Shown here piece by piece: positions 1-11,434 of a stretch of DNA of 64,000 bases (positions are counted from its first letter, which is position 1; every line of letters starts with the position of its first letter). The stretch comes from Anastrepha obliqua (lineage: Eukaryota; Arthropoda; Insecta; Diptera; Tephritidae), in contig NC_072893.1 of assembly GCF_027943255.1 (NCBI RefSeq), positions 58,188,001-58,252,000 on the forward strand, given 5' to 3'. The notes beneath the pieces are model-generated. The model was given only the letters and a program-made list of their open reading frames with translations. It did no database searches and was not told the origin of the DNA. Position numbers and translations under genes: made by a program.

Positions 1-2096
1 TAAATGTAGTTGTTAAATTGTTATCTTAAAGCGAATCGATGAATCAAATGAGCCACGTGCTCGAGGCTGGATAAAAGGACGTGTGTTTGTAAAGAAGTTG
101 AAGCCTGTTCAGATACTCGTATCTTTCTATATAACCGGAGTGCCATACACCACTTTCACAGTAGTACGAGGAAAAACACTGAATGGGTTTGAATGGACTT
201 TGCACCTTTCTCTCATTTCACCAACACAGGGAGCTTTATTAAATGAACCGATAAACGTTTTGTTAAATTAAAGTGACCTTTAAGCCCCTTAAACCCCTTA
301 AACTTTCGCAACCGCCTAAAAAATATAAATTTGCTAGTTATGAAACTACGGTAAGGCGGGAGTAAAAATCTGTTATTTTATTCATCTAATTTTGAGGCTG
401 GTACTATCGGCGGACAAAACTAGCAGAATTAATTTCACTTTAATTTACTTTATCACAAACACAACTACAAATTGTACCGGCTCATGAATTTGACAATCTT
501 TTGCGGAAAGGAAAATAGGTTTTCGGCATAATGAAGTGAACTCTGATGCTAAAGATTTGTTGCGAAAACTGTCAAAAAACCATGTGTGTTTGAATAAAAG
601 CTTCTAATAGACATTGCTAAGCTGGTTAAAACCAGGAACAAACACGACACGACAAAGTAAAACTGTAATATTAGAGTTTTGAAAATTACGTCATTGTTTA
701 GGCCAATTTCAAAAAAGCACCACATAAATTAAAGGTAGTTAGCAAGACGGGTGGAGGAAAACACTTCACTTCAACCGTCTACTCCATCACAGATTGATCC
801 AAGTTTTTCATCTACAATTTATTCATAGATTGCTCTGTATTTTGTTGGAAGTTTGATCTTGGGGGTGAGCTTTGAATTGTCAGGTGAGCTTCAAAGTTCT
901 TTCAGCATTTTCCGAACGGAAATCTACACTAGAATTAAATCAGCTGACTTTATGGGCATATCTTCATAACCATTAAGTCAACAATTGCTGCTATGAACAG
1001 TTTACTTTTAGATAGACAGGTGAGACCTTTTCCAGGGGGGAACTAGGACAGATATTTAAGAAATCTCTGGAGAATACCAGAAACCAGTTTTGATTTATAT
1101 GGGGTCGATCTTAATCAGCCAACCTAATCAAACTTCTTCAAAATCAGAAAACAAGTTTGGTCTGTGTATCAGCAATAATCTCTAATTTTCTAAGACTGCT
1201 TAAGCGTAAAAAATTTAGTAAGATCGAAACAGAGACAAGAAGTTATAATTTCTTAGGGTCAAGAATATAAATAAGCATCAATATCGGGCAAAAACGTGGG
1301 ATTTTATTCTTCTGTTTACATCAGAATAGGATAGAGTATTAGGCAAAGCTTCTATAGGGAGGAAAAAATTATTAATACCGACACATTTAAGCCTGGATAA
1401 TGGTAAGACTTCCTGCTCTCGTAACTCATTTTTGGTGGTGCTCTTGTTATACTTTCTCTGAGAACTAATTAGATAAAAGATAATAAGATGAAGGTCAATA
1501 TCCAACATTTGGTAATTTTAGGTGTGATAGTCCGGAACGTACATATTACCATTTAATAAAGTTGTCACTCATAAGTTGAAATGATTCCCGCCCCTAATTC
1601 AAGCGCCGCGATAGAACATGCAAATGAGAGGATTAAAAATGAAGACGTTGGCTCTACTAGACAGCTCAGAACACCTTCGAGTGTATGCTTAATCATGTGT
1701 TATTTTTTGTCAATAGCACCAAAAAGGTAATGTTGAAATTTATCGAAGTTTGTCGGATGCTTACAGTAAATTAAAAACATGCGAAAACCTAGGAGAAGCT
1801 ACACAAGTGCCATTTTTCACACCCAAATGTTGTTTTTGCTTCGAGATGTAATGCGTGATGTTATGGCTGACAAATGAATGTTATAACAACCCCAAACGCA
1901 AAAAATTGTATGTGAAATCTGTCCAGCCCGACACATCGCATCTGAAGTCAAAGTCCTTGTAATTTTCCACTAAGTCTACACTCGATGTTATGTTGATAAG
2001 GTAGTTAAAAACTATTTAAAAAAACCACCTTAGTTTCCCATCATGTCGTACTATAATATGGTGCAGAAGCATGAACGAAGGTAGCATCCGTTGATA
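1..2096. other. AT-rich DNA, no gene recognised
   Basis: Only short reading frames occur on either strand, none with a recognisable domain. I see no terminal repeats, tRNA-like boxes or tandem arrays. Probably intergenic or intronic fly DNA. Confidence 0.5.
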
Positions 2097-2340
2097 CGCC
2101 CCTTAGAATGTTTGAGAGAAAGATTCTGTGGACGATTTTTGGACATTTACACGTTGGTGACGGCTGTACTAGAGTTCAGCTGAGATTTACGGCAATATAT
2201 ACGTGCAGCAAATAAATATCCGAATACAAACGCTCCGGCTCTGAAAGTATTCGATGCGATTCCAGCTGTTAGTAGCAGAGGAAGAGGAGGTTTCCTTCGA
2301 GTTGGAGAGATCTGGTGGAGAAAAACGGTTTGCACGAGAA
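2097..2340 (+). pseudogene. Non-LTR retrotransposon relic (end of reverse transcriptase ORF)
   Basis: Two pieces in different frames resemble the region after the reverse transcriptase domain of non-LTR elements. The first (from 2099) reads PLRMFERKILWTIFGHLHVG, matching the familiar 'FERK-L-R-I-G' block. The second (2238 onward) reads LKVFDAIPAV followed by SSRGRGGFLRVGE, matching the 'VFDA...RGRG-P-LRW' block. A frameshift and in-frame stops separate them, so this is a dead fragment. Family assignment comes from remembered motifs; the exact clade is not resolved. Similar pieces occur at 15,574-15,783 and 53,584-53,721. Confidence 0.55.
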
Positions 2341-3997
2341 AGAAGCGACTAGTGGGATTTGTTAAACTCGGCCGAAACCTTGTAAGCGGTTTTCACGCCG
2401 CATTTCTGTAAACGAGAAATCCCAGATCCAATTTCATTGAAACAGTATAGCGAAGTATTTATATAGATATACATATATATAAGTACGGTGGGTACCATGA
2501 GCTTAGATAAATATCTCGTTGCTAGCCCCATCCAGCGAGCCTCTTTTCAGGCGATATTTCTTTCTATGTAGCTAACATATTTTGAGTTCGAATTAAAAAG
2601 GGTTCAATATACAGCTTTTTATATTATCCCGACGTGAGTGCCACCTAGCATGTCATAGAAAAACTGATTTATTATACACTGTATTGGAGTGTACGTGTTT
2701 TTTTTGTTTGTAAAATGTAAGGCAATAGGAAATAATCGATGGGCCTGATTAATGCAGAGTCACAGCAAACATGCCAAAGTTTTATAGCAAACAAACAAAA
2801 AAAAAAAACGATAGTATAATCGGTTGAGCCATTTTTAATTTGTTGCAGTTTGAAAATTAATTTTATGATTTTTTGACACATTTTAGCTTTTGATATTCCA
2901 GATTTGTAAGTTTATGCATTTTGTATAAAAAAGAAGATTCGCTTCAAAATACAAGAATCCCTGTGCCCTTTGGTACTTTTTTCCATTCCTTTCTTTTACT
3001 TTTACTTTTACTTTTACTTTTACATAAATAGTTAAATCAATTAATTTAAAATGTGGCAACTCTTGCTGCACAATTAATTTATTGCAATTAGCAGTAATGA
3101 AAATCCCATGCTAACAGACGACCAAAAAGTTCAGAATATAAAAGTGACATTGGCGAATAGCAGCCAACCGCGGTAATTCGAGCAATCACAAGTCGCATTC
3201 ACCATTGATGCCAAAAACAACCACGTGCAATTATTAGCATTGGTAATTGAAATTTTCAACTAAGTTTGGCTTTACTTTTCCGTTGCCGTCAAGCTCCAAT
3301 TAGCTGCGAAAGTGTGATGAAAGTTGCCAACTTACACCTTCTATTTGTCTATTCCTCTCAGTTCTTTAGGGTTTTTATTATGGTTTTATTCTCATGCAGC
3401 AGCAACAGCTCAGTGGCAGCTTAGTGTTGCAAATGGCAGTTTTGAATTTTCATTTTTGCAGGAATTTTTATTTTTTGCTGGCGTTGCATGCCTGCCAGGT
3501 GCCAGCGTTCTTCGTGTACTAGATAGAATAATATTTATGAGCTGCTGTTGCATGTATTTTTTGTTGTGGCATACAGATTATACTCCTGATATTGGATTGT
3601 CAGAAGATGTTATTCTTTTTATAGGAATAGAATAAAATGGGTATGTTTATATATTTATGTTTTTTTAAATATTGTTCCTACTTTTATTTACAATGTAAAT
3701 GTTTCCGATATTATGGAAAAATTTAACTGCTTTCAGGAGAGATATTGAAGTACTTAAATATCTAAAAAAATTGCTTAACTACTATACACAAGTCAAGATC
3801 TATCACTTATAGGAAGGGAACATATTTGTATTTAGTTAGAAATAAAATTCTCATTATGGTGTTTTAATTCAAAAAGTCGCTCCAGACCCGATTTGGTATT
3901 TTTGGGCGGATATTTACCGTTTATCGCCCAAAAGTCATCTAAAATACCGCCTTATATTTCTACAACTCAACTACAGTGCGAGCGTCCGCCGAATGGC
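2341..3997. other. AT-rich DNA with one microsatellite, no gene recognised
   Basis: A 103-codon open frame at 3324-3635 has hydrophobic stretches but no recognisable motif and is probably chance. Apart from the (CTTTTA)n run at 2993-3023 nothing stands out. Confidence 0.4.
2993..3023. repeat. (CTTTTA)5 microsatellite
   Basis: Five uninterrupted copies of a six-base unit CTTTTA plus one extra base. Simple repeat with no evident function. Confidence 0.9.
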
Positions 3998-4440
3998 GAG
4001 CGGTTGCCGAATGGGTTTGTGCATGACCACCATTCAGTCGTCGTCATCATTTCAGGCAGGCGTCTGCCGTTTTTGCGAACTGGATAATGAATGCTAATGT
4101 GCAGCTCTAGCAATACGAGAACTCCTATATGGTGAGTCTCTAAATCCAGTAGTGATATAGATCGCCTGCGGAGGTACTGCAATTCCTCAGAAGCCTCTGA
4201 GTTTAGTTTTTCGGCCAAGCGCAATATACCACATAAGAGATGGTAGTGCATTATGGCCTAATACTATTAATCATAATGATTACTATAGAGTCCGGGCTTG
4301 AAACGCACTGTGGGCATGAAACATCAAATAATGAGAAGGTTTTTCCTAATAACGGTTGCCCCTCTGCAGGCAATGGCAAGGCTAGTGAAAAAGTTCCTCA
4401 TGAAAAACCATCTTCCGTTCAATGCTACCGATTTACAAAA
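3998..4440 (+). mobile_element. tRNA-headed SINE, split copy
   Basis: The head (about 4002-4036) has the A-box-like stretch TTGCCGAATGGGTTTGTGC followed by a CATGACCACCATTC block, as in the other SINE copies here. The body resumes near 4291 with a decayed 'CATGAAACATC...TCTAATAGCGGTCGCCCCTC' type segment, then GGCAATGGCAAG and a 'CATGAAAAAGCTCCTCAT'-like block. About 250 bp of unrelated DNA separates head and body. This could be an insertion or two adjacent partial copies. Confidence 0.5.
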
Positions 4441-7400
4441 ATTGAGATGATCTTTTTCGGGTAAATTACATAGCCAGGACAACCGTTGTTAAGGAACTAG
4501 AAAAAATACTCTTCGTCCTTGAACGAAATATTCAAGGTAGGGGCTTAATATATTTATTTTATTTATGGGTGCAAAAATCAGCTGCAAAGGTGATTTGTCT
4601 GATTTACTCTACGCTTTATATATCTTGGTCACTTATGGCTTCAGTTCAAATATAAAAGATTCTAAATAATAAATTATAGATGAAAGAATATTAGATGTCT
4701 ATATGGGTACTATTCTATACGAAATGTGAAAAATAGACTGATGAACTGTAGCAGTTTTAAAATAACATGGAAATAGTGAAACGTCTTGCCCGGACCAACC
4801 AGCCATTATTGAATAAACAATGGAAGAACTAAGTATTGAAGGATGTGTCTTGAGGTTAATATGAAAAGAGGGAGTTGGTAAAATAATATACCGAACTAGA
4901 CCAGATGCATTGATGATATTGACCATCGTTCTACTTATGCGTTGTGATTGTTCTACCAGGTCTTTCCCATAGATTGACTTTTTTTTGTTGAAGGATGTTG
5001 CGGAAAATCTGCTGATTCGATTTTGATACCGACAGCGCAAAGGCTTGCCCCCATATTACCAAATTATAAAAGATTCCTGCGAGTTGACTTGCTGTACATA
5101 CTCCGCAATGCCTAATATTTTCTCAGTTCCTTAGTCTGTGCATCAATTCAAATACTTACTTCGAAATGGACCTTCTAAGGGATTTCGTGATCTGTAAAAA
5201 GTTGTTTGTGGTTGATATAATCTCTCTTACAGGTCTTAGAATAGTTTGCCAAGAGCTAGTAGTCTATTTAATTTTTAAATGTACCTTAACCTTATAATGC
5301 CTTAAAATTGTATTGCTTTCATAAATCCTAAAGAATGACATCATCACTTATTTCTCATTCTCTTTTCTTATCTTTTTCTCTCTAAACTTTCCAAAAATAG
5401 TTTCGCAGCCTCACGGCGAGCTTTAGACAGCCTTTTTTTATGCGGAAGAGCTTCGAAACTTCTAGTCATATCCATTTTTCTTTGAAACTTATGTAATTTA
5501 ATAATTTTCCGAAGAGAAGTATGAAGATTGTGCAAAAATTAAAAGAGTTTGTTCGCACATGTCGGGACTTTGAAATGCCTGAGAGTGCGAAGTTAACTGT
5601 AAGTGAAACATCCAGATTTTGACGGCATTGGTTTGGGGTTTCCGTAGCTATTTTCAAAACTCTGCCTAGTATTGTAAAGCCATCAGTTGTCGTCGTCTGT
5701 CTCATTGAAGTGTAGGTCCAGACAGCAGGCTGTTTCGACAGGGTGGGACTAAAGGGAGAGGAGTGGGTGCATGTGGGCGTGTGAAGAGGTGGTTAGTGCT
5801 ATTCGGTGTATTCTCAGATGCTGTTATGCTTTCGTAAATTCTGAATGAGTAGAAGTTTAACTTGCTACAGTATCAAGAACGCAATTGTGCCAGGGTAACA
5901 CAAGTCTCACGATACAGTTGAAGCTCTTCATCAGACAGTGATTGAACTCCGATAACGGCCTGGGGGAGGGAGAGGTGAGAGTTAGGGAGGTGTTTAGTGA
6001 TTCTCGGTGAATCATGTATATATCCAGTAGATGTTTGATGTCGCCAGTCAGTTCGTGGAGATGTCTTATGAGGTCTCTGAGAGGACTGAGAGCTTTCAGC
6101 AAGGGCTCAGAACTGCTTTTTAGTTTCAAATATCACTTCAATTTTCCTTCGTTCGGTCACTCACTTTTTCTATCTCTGGTACTTTAAATTTATTTATTTA
6201 AACAAGTTTTTCCGGCGTTCACAATTTGAGTGGTTTACCACATATCTTTGCAACTATTGACCTGCTTATGATACAATTAATTCCAGTTTCTTATTATAAG
6301 TGGGCTCGCCATACTTTTCCATTTCATCCAACTTACTGGTCACTGGCCAAAGATCTACGATGACTAAAATCTCCGACATATGATCCTTTTCGATATGAAT
6401 CCTTTCGATAGCAGTTCTAGTTCTTCATTAGAGCCAGGATTTTGACCATTGATAGGTTCATGCCAGCCTGAGCTTCAAGTCACCTATGGCCTTTTGTAAC
6501 TGTCATCAAGCTCATGGAACCAATGACAGACTTTGTGTGTGCTAACAAGCCACATTTATCAGTTTCAGATCTGTGACAGGTAGTACAACAAGTACCCGAT
6601 TTGTGTGAATACAGTTGGCTTTAATAAATTTCTTAGGTAGTCCGCGTGGCAAGAGGCAGTCCGAGCTGCGATAAATATTTTGTTTAGCCACTGCTCTCAA
6701 TAAATAAACACACGCATCAAAGCATTTACATAACATTTCACACTCTTTTCATGATAACTCCCCTTGTACGGTCGCACTTTCATTAAGTTAAAGCTGTCTA
6801 AATTGATTGCAGTAAATTGTAAACCTTCACAATCTACTTTGTGTGGCATTTCATAGCCTTAAATAAAGTTTAAGGTTGTTTTTGGCTGTTTAGCATTCCT
6901 CAAACTTCAACCATCAACTTCGCCTAAATTAAAGAAAAAGTAAATTCAATGTAAGATACGAAGGAAAATTGCTTAAAAAAAGTTGAAAAGCATGAGCAAT
7001 GAATTGGGCAATATGTGTATGTATGTAAGCCATTTGCACGCCAAGGAAATAGACGCAGTGAACCTATGTAGGTGTGTAGCGGCAACAAATGACTTTGGCT
7101 CTGACATCGGGGCTTGGCAACGCTTTAGAAGTGTGGCAGGAACGAAAACTAGGTACTTCCTTTTTTTTTTGGTTTTTTTTTGTGGTAAATCAAATGCAGA
7201 AAAACCAAAAAATTGTTTGCTTGTTAAGTGGAGAAAAAGTGAAATTAAAAGAAGGCTAAAATGAAGTGAATAGAAATTACACAGAAATAAAAAAGTTAAA
7301 ACGAAAATAAAAATGGCCGAAAAGAATCAACAGTATATTCAAATAAAATCAAAAAGAAGGAATAGCAAAAAGAAAAAGTAGAATAAAATTAAATAAAAAG

Positions 7401-7802
7401 TACTAAATATATGAATGCACTTTGAGGGCTACATATGTAAGCTCACTAAAACTTTCGACTCGGACTTATGTCCATTAATTGTATATCGACTTTCAATACT
7501 TTAAGCCAGACCTATTGACTTAGTCAAGAAACCCTTCCAGTTATAATTATTGTTAGATGGTAGGCCACATTGTCAGGTATCGAACTTGAATATGAAATTT
7601 AACATATATACCCAACTCTGTTTTTACACGGTAGATAGATTCCTTAGAAATGTGTGAAAAAAAAAATTTCGTAAAAAAGTGCAAGCCCCATATGGAAAAT
7701 TAGGAGAGAAGTATGACAGCTTTCAAAAAATCGTGTAAGGTGAAAAAATCTAAATCCTTTTCCAATAAATCGTGTAAAATAAAAAAAATTCAAAAAATAT
7801 TA
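4441..7802. other. No gene recognised; locally GC-richer patch at 5.4-6.1 kb
   Basis: Most of this span is AT-rich with short chance frames. The stretch from about 5400 to 6130 is less AT-rich and contains a diverged internal duplication: GTGTGAAGAGGTGGTTAGTG near 5780 resembles GTTAGGGAGGTGTTTAGTG near 5980. It may be a relic of a retroelement first ORF, but no motif supports that. T-rich and A-rich runs occur around 7160-7400. Confidence 0.35.
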
Positions 7803-9088
7803 TTGGGAGGTTGAATTAGTTTTAAAGCTGACACACAGATGAAGCTATTTATCACTTTATCGCGTTGGCAATACTGAATATATATTCATGACAAAGCCTC
7901 ATCCCTAGGCTTTGCTTATCAGTATCTGTCATTTCACTGAAGTATAAACAACGCAGTGTTTTCGTGCTCCGGGTATGTCAACTTTCGTGCCGTCGAAACC
8001 CAATTTGCGGGAAGCTTTGCTTTTCTGCTTCAATTTGAAAAAAAATACAGCCCAAGCCCGTGAATTGCTGCAGGAGGCCTACCTAGACCATACTCCGTCG
8101 ATTTCAACATGTGAGTACTGGTTTCGACGATTCAAAAGTGGTGATTTTCACATCGAAGACAAGGAGCGTCTTGGCCAGCCCAAAAAGTTCGAGGACGCCG
8201 AATTGGGGGAATTGGTAAACGAGGACTCGTGCCAAACCCAAGAAGAGCTTGCTGAATCATTGGGCGTTGATAAATCAACCGTTTGCAAGCGTCTAAAAGC
8301 GATGGGAATGATCCAAAAGCAAGGACATTGGGTCCCGTACGAGTTGAAGCTGCGCGACGTCGAACGGCGATTTTTTACGTGCGAATTGCTGATCGAGCGA
8401 CAAAATCGGAAGGGTTTTTTGCATCGGGTGGTGACTGGCGACGAAAAATGGATCCACTACGATAACCCAAAACGCAAAAAATCATGGGGTTTGCCCGGCC
8501 ACGCATCAACGTCGACGGCCAAGCAGAATATTCACGGCAAGAAAATCATGCTCTGCATTTGGTGGGATCAGGTCGGCGTCGTATATTTTGAGCTGCTCCA
8601 ACCGGGCGAAACAATCACGGGGGATCGTTACCGACTGCAATTGATGCGTTTAAGCCGGGCATTGAAAGAAAAACGGCCGGAAACGGTAAAAAGGCACGAC
8701 AAGGTTATTTTGCAACATGACAACGCTCGGCCGCATGTTGCTCAACCTGTCAAAAAATACCTTGGAACGCTTGGCTGGGAAGTGTTACCCCACCCGCCGT
8801 ATAGTCCAGACATAGCTCCCTCCGATTATCATTTGTTCTGGCATATGAGTCTCGATTTGGCGGACCAGCGGTTCTCCTCGTACGAGGCTACCAAAATATG
8901 GGTTGAGTCATGGATAGCGAAGCAGCGGCCAGAATTTTGGAGAAACGGCATCTGGAAATTGCCCGAAAGATGGGCGAAAGTTGTAGCTAGCGATGGCCAA
9001 TACTTCGAATAAATTATTTTGTACCGTTTTTTCACAATAAAGCCCCAAATCTTCGAAAAAAACCTTTAAAACTAATTCAGTTTCTTTA
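7803..9088 (+). mobile_element. Mariner element, near full length
   Basis: An uninterrupted mariner transposase frame sits between inverted repeats. The shared core TGAATTAGTTTTAAAG lies at 7812-7827, and its exact reverse complement at 9064-9079. The outer roughly 9 bases beyond the core do not match well; most differences are G/A or T/C transitions. The exact ends and a TA duplication therefore cannot be fixed. The left side does have TA at 7801-7802. Total length of about 1.29 kb is typical for mariner. It is clearly less AT-rich than its surroundings, consistent with horizontal or recent arrival. Confidence 0.88.
7975..9012 (+). CDS. Mariner transposase, uninterrupted 345-residue frame
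   Basis: This is a DDD-type cut-and-paste transposase that would bind the element's inverted repeats in the nucleus and catalyse excision and reinsertion at TA. Length (345 residues) matches mauritiana-type mariner transposases, and the C-terminus (LPERW...VASDGQYFE) is of that type. Residues 1-110 form the paired helix-turn-helix DNA-binding region. The catalytic triad is visible: D156 in VTGDEKW, D249 in QHDNARPH and D284 in YSPDIAPSDYHLF, giving D,D34D spacing. The inter-domain motif usually written WVPHEL reads WVPYEL here (residues 119-124), so the conserved histidine at 122 is tyrosine. ATG at 7975 gives the family-typical N-terminus. No stops or frameshifts. Whether it is active cannot be judged from sequence; the divergent terminal repeats and H122Y argue for caution. 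Confidence 0.93.
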   Translation: MSTFVPSKPNLREALLFCFNLKKNTAQARELLQEAYLDHTPSISTCEYWFRRFKSGDFHIEDKERLGQPKKFEDAELGELVNEDSCQTQEELAESLGVDKSTVCKRLKAMGMIQKQGHWVPYELKLRDVERRFFTCELLIERQNRKGFLHRVVTGDEKWIHYDNPKRKKSWGLPGHASTSTAKQNIHGKKIMLCIWWDQVGVVYFELLQPGETITGDRYRLQLMRLSRALKEKRPETVKRHDKVILQHDNARPHVAQPVKKYLGTLGWEVLPHPPYSPDIAPSDYHLFWHMSLDLADQRFSSYEATKIWVESWIAKQRPEFWRNGIWKLPERWAKVVASDGQYFE

Positions 9089-10782
9089 TTTTAGCGAAAT
9101 TTCACGAAAAATTTCGGGTATGTAGTTTTATAGTCCTTAGAATTAGTATTATAAAGCATAATAATTAAAATGCCCAAAAATCGCGTTTATTTTCGGCAGT
9201 TTTTGTTTCTGGCGGTCTTAAGCATTTTCACCATGCCACGAATGTTGCATTCCCGTCAACAACAAAAATTATCAAAAATTATTGCTATTTTTAAACCAAT
9301 TGAAGCGCAGCACCGAATTCAATAGCTAAGTGTTCTAGTTCTCGTAAATGTTGATAAAATCATGGAAATCTTCTAGTCCGACCGGCATTTGGTCGCTTAT
9401 TCCCCTGCCCAGGAATTAGTCAGAAAACTGTCAAGCGAAAAAAATCTTGAGAACTGTTTGCTTCACCTAACTTATATCTATTTTTATTCCATTTGCTATT
9501 AGAAATAGCTATTATGTGAACAAAGTTCTACTTACAATAACCTATGAAGTCCACTAGCGCAGTCGGCTTAGAGAAAGGAATGGCGTGAAAATAAAATTCA
9601 AATGTTTTGCCGCAGAACTAAAAATAAACCTTTTGGCATTGGCTGCAGTTTAAAAAACAAAAAAATTGCGAATTTCAGCTGTACAATAAAAACGAAGAAA
9701 ACTGAAGCAATGAAGAAGAAGAATATTTGCAAAACTAACATTGCGTGCTGACGTTAAAAACGCCAAAAACGAATTCAAAATAGCAGTTAACCCAAACGCT
9801 GCGGTATTCTCAGCCGCCCAAACTGTAGAGGCATGCGAAATGCCTGCTACTGCTACATATCCAAAGCCTTGCAAAACTGTTCGCTAATAGCTCTACAATT
9901 GGCAAATAGTGCAAAAGGAAAAAAGCAAATCACTTTGTTACTTTTGCCAAACACCATTGACTTTGACTTTCACTACTTCAGGGCGAGGAAAAACGAAAAT
10001 AAATGAAAGGAAGTAAACAAAAAAAAAAAAAAACAAGAAAAAAAAAACACAGAAAAGAAGGTAGTAACAAAAATACAAATAAATTTTTGAAAAAATAACT
10101 ATAACTCAACTAAAGGCATTTATATATATGTATGTATGTATTGGTGGATTTTGTCAGAGACATGCAACAAGCGCAAAAGTGTTGGGGAAATAATATAATG
10201 ACTACAACAATTCTTCCTAGTTAATCATCCGATAGCACGATAGTGCGACAAAACTTAGTTTGTTATATTTTTTATTGTACCTATAATCCAAATTGGAAGT
10301 AGTAAGGGCGAAAAATATAAACAGTGTCAGCGTAAATTATTGTTAGCCTTAACAGGCAAAAAGTGTACAAAATCGCTTCGGCTCTATTCAGTCAAGTGTG
10401 GCTTGAAATAATAAATCAATCAAAAAATACAATAGGCATAAAAAAGCATATGCAAAGGAAGCAAGGGAATTATGAATAATTAGCAGGCACTTAGTTCAAT
10501 TGAGCAAATCAACCACTAAACGGAGTGCTCTACAGAATAAGGCCATCCATCTAGTCCAGGCAAGTCATTAGTAGAAAATGCGATTAGGTTGTATTAAATT
10601 AAAATGATTTGTATATAACTAAGCAAACAACAAAAAAAGGGGAAAAAACATAAATTTATGTACATTTATTTGTGCATACATTTTAACATTTACAGCCTAG
10701 CGCTATGTATCAGAAATTTAGCTTGTGGTTGGACATTTTCCAAATGGATCGCTTTTCGCTGGAATAAATTTGGCAAACATCA
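9089..10782. other. No gene recognised; A-rich tracts
   Basis: Contains poly-A/AAAT-rich tracts near 10,015-10,060 and otherwise unremarkable AT-rich DNA. The longest frame (74 codons, minus strand, 9650-9874) has no recognisable motif. Confidence 0.4.
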
Positions 10783-11434
10783 AAGGGGTAAGGGGTAGTC
10801 AGAATTTTCATTTTTGGATCTTATTTTTCATTTTCTTAAAGTATAATATCTTAAAAATTTGTGTGAAAATTTGAAGTGAATCCGAAAAATTCTTTTCGAG
10901 TTATTCAACAATTAACAAAAAACGCTCGGGCTCGGGCAAAACTTTAAACGCGTTTTTCTCAAAATTATGTTTTTTCAAATGGTGATCACCGTAATTTAAA
11001 AACCGATTGGTAGATTTCAATAAAATGTATACTGCTTTTGAAAATTTCAAAAATTCAATTTTTGAAAAATTTCGATTTTTTTAAACAATCAATTGTTTGT
11101 TGTTTTCTCGAAAATCTGAAAAATTTTTCCTGAGGCCGCCATACTGTTAATTTTGAAAAAAATGCTTCGATCAGGCACAAGATTATCTATTAATAAAACT
11201 AATATCTCTTGCCCGATTGATTTTAGATGAATCTCCAAGGTCTTGTGATGATCAGCGCAAGGGACGTCTTGGGAAACGGGTTCCACACAAACAGCGATAA
11301 CTTTTACAATTATTCATTTTTTGTTTAAATTTTACTTAAGTCAAGTTTATTTTTGTAAAATAAAGCAATTGACTAGCAAAAATAAACTACTAAAAATCAT
11401 TGTTTTTCGGGCCCCTCACTACCCCTAACCCCTT
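10783..11434. mobile_element. MITE, GGGGTAGGGG-ended family, copy A
   Basis: The left end AAGGGGTAAGGGGTAGT (10783) and the right end ACTACCCCTAACCCCTT (to 11434) form an inverted repeat with one mismatch. The 652-bp body is strongly similar to 27,840-28,616: both share CTCGAAAATCTGAAAAAT, GAGGCCGCCATA, CTATTAATAAAACTAAT, GATTGATTTTAGATGAATC and AAAATAAAGCAATTGACTA in the same order. No transposase frame is present, so it is a non-autonomous DNA element. The superfamily is unknown and I found no clear target-site duplication. Confidence 0.75.

Noticed and set aside
2993..3023. CRISPR-like or satellite array
   Set aside because: It is a simple six-base microsatellite, and the window is eukaryotic; no spacer-repeat organisation occurs anywhere.
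3324..3635. 103-codon frame with hydrophobic segments, possibly a membrane protein
   Set aside because: Hydrophobicity follows from T-rich sequence; no motif or homologous copy, and no supporting context.
5857..6129. Retroelement gag-like frame on the minus strand in a GC-richer patch
   Set aside because: No CCHC knuckle or other motif; the frame is short and isolated.
11089..11286. Minus-strand frame similar to the frame at 28236-28442 (IHLKSI, LVLLI, IFQIFEK blocks), a candidate conserved small protein
   Set aside because: Both lie at the same place in two copies of one MITE, so DNA similarity alone explains it. The frames differ in length at the start and show no sign of amino-acid-level conservation beyond that.
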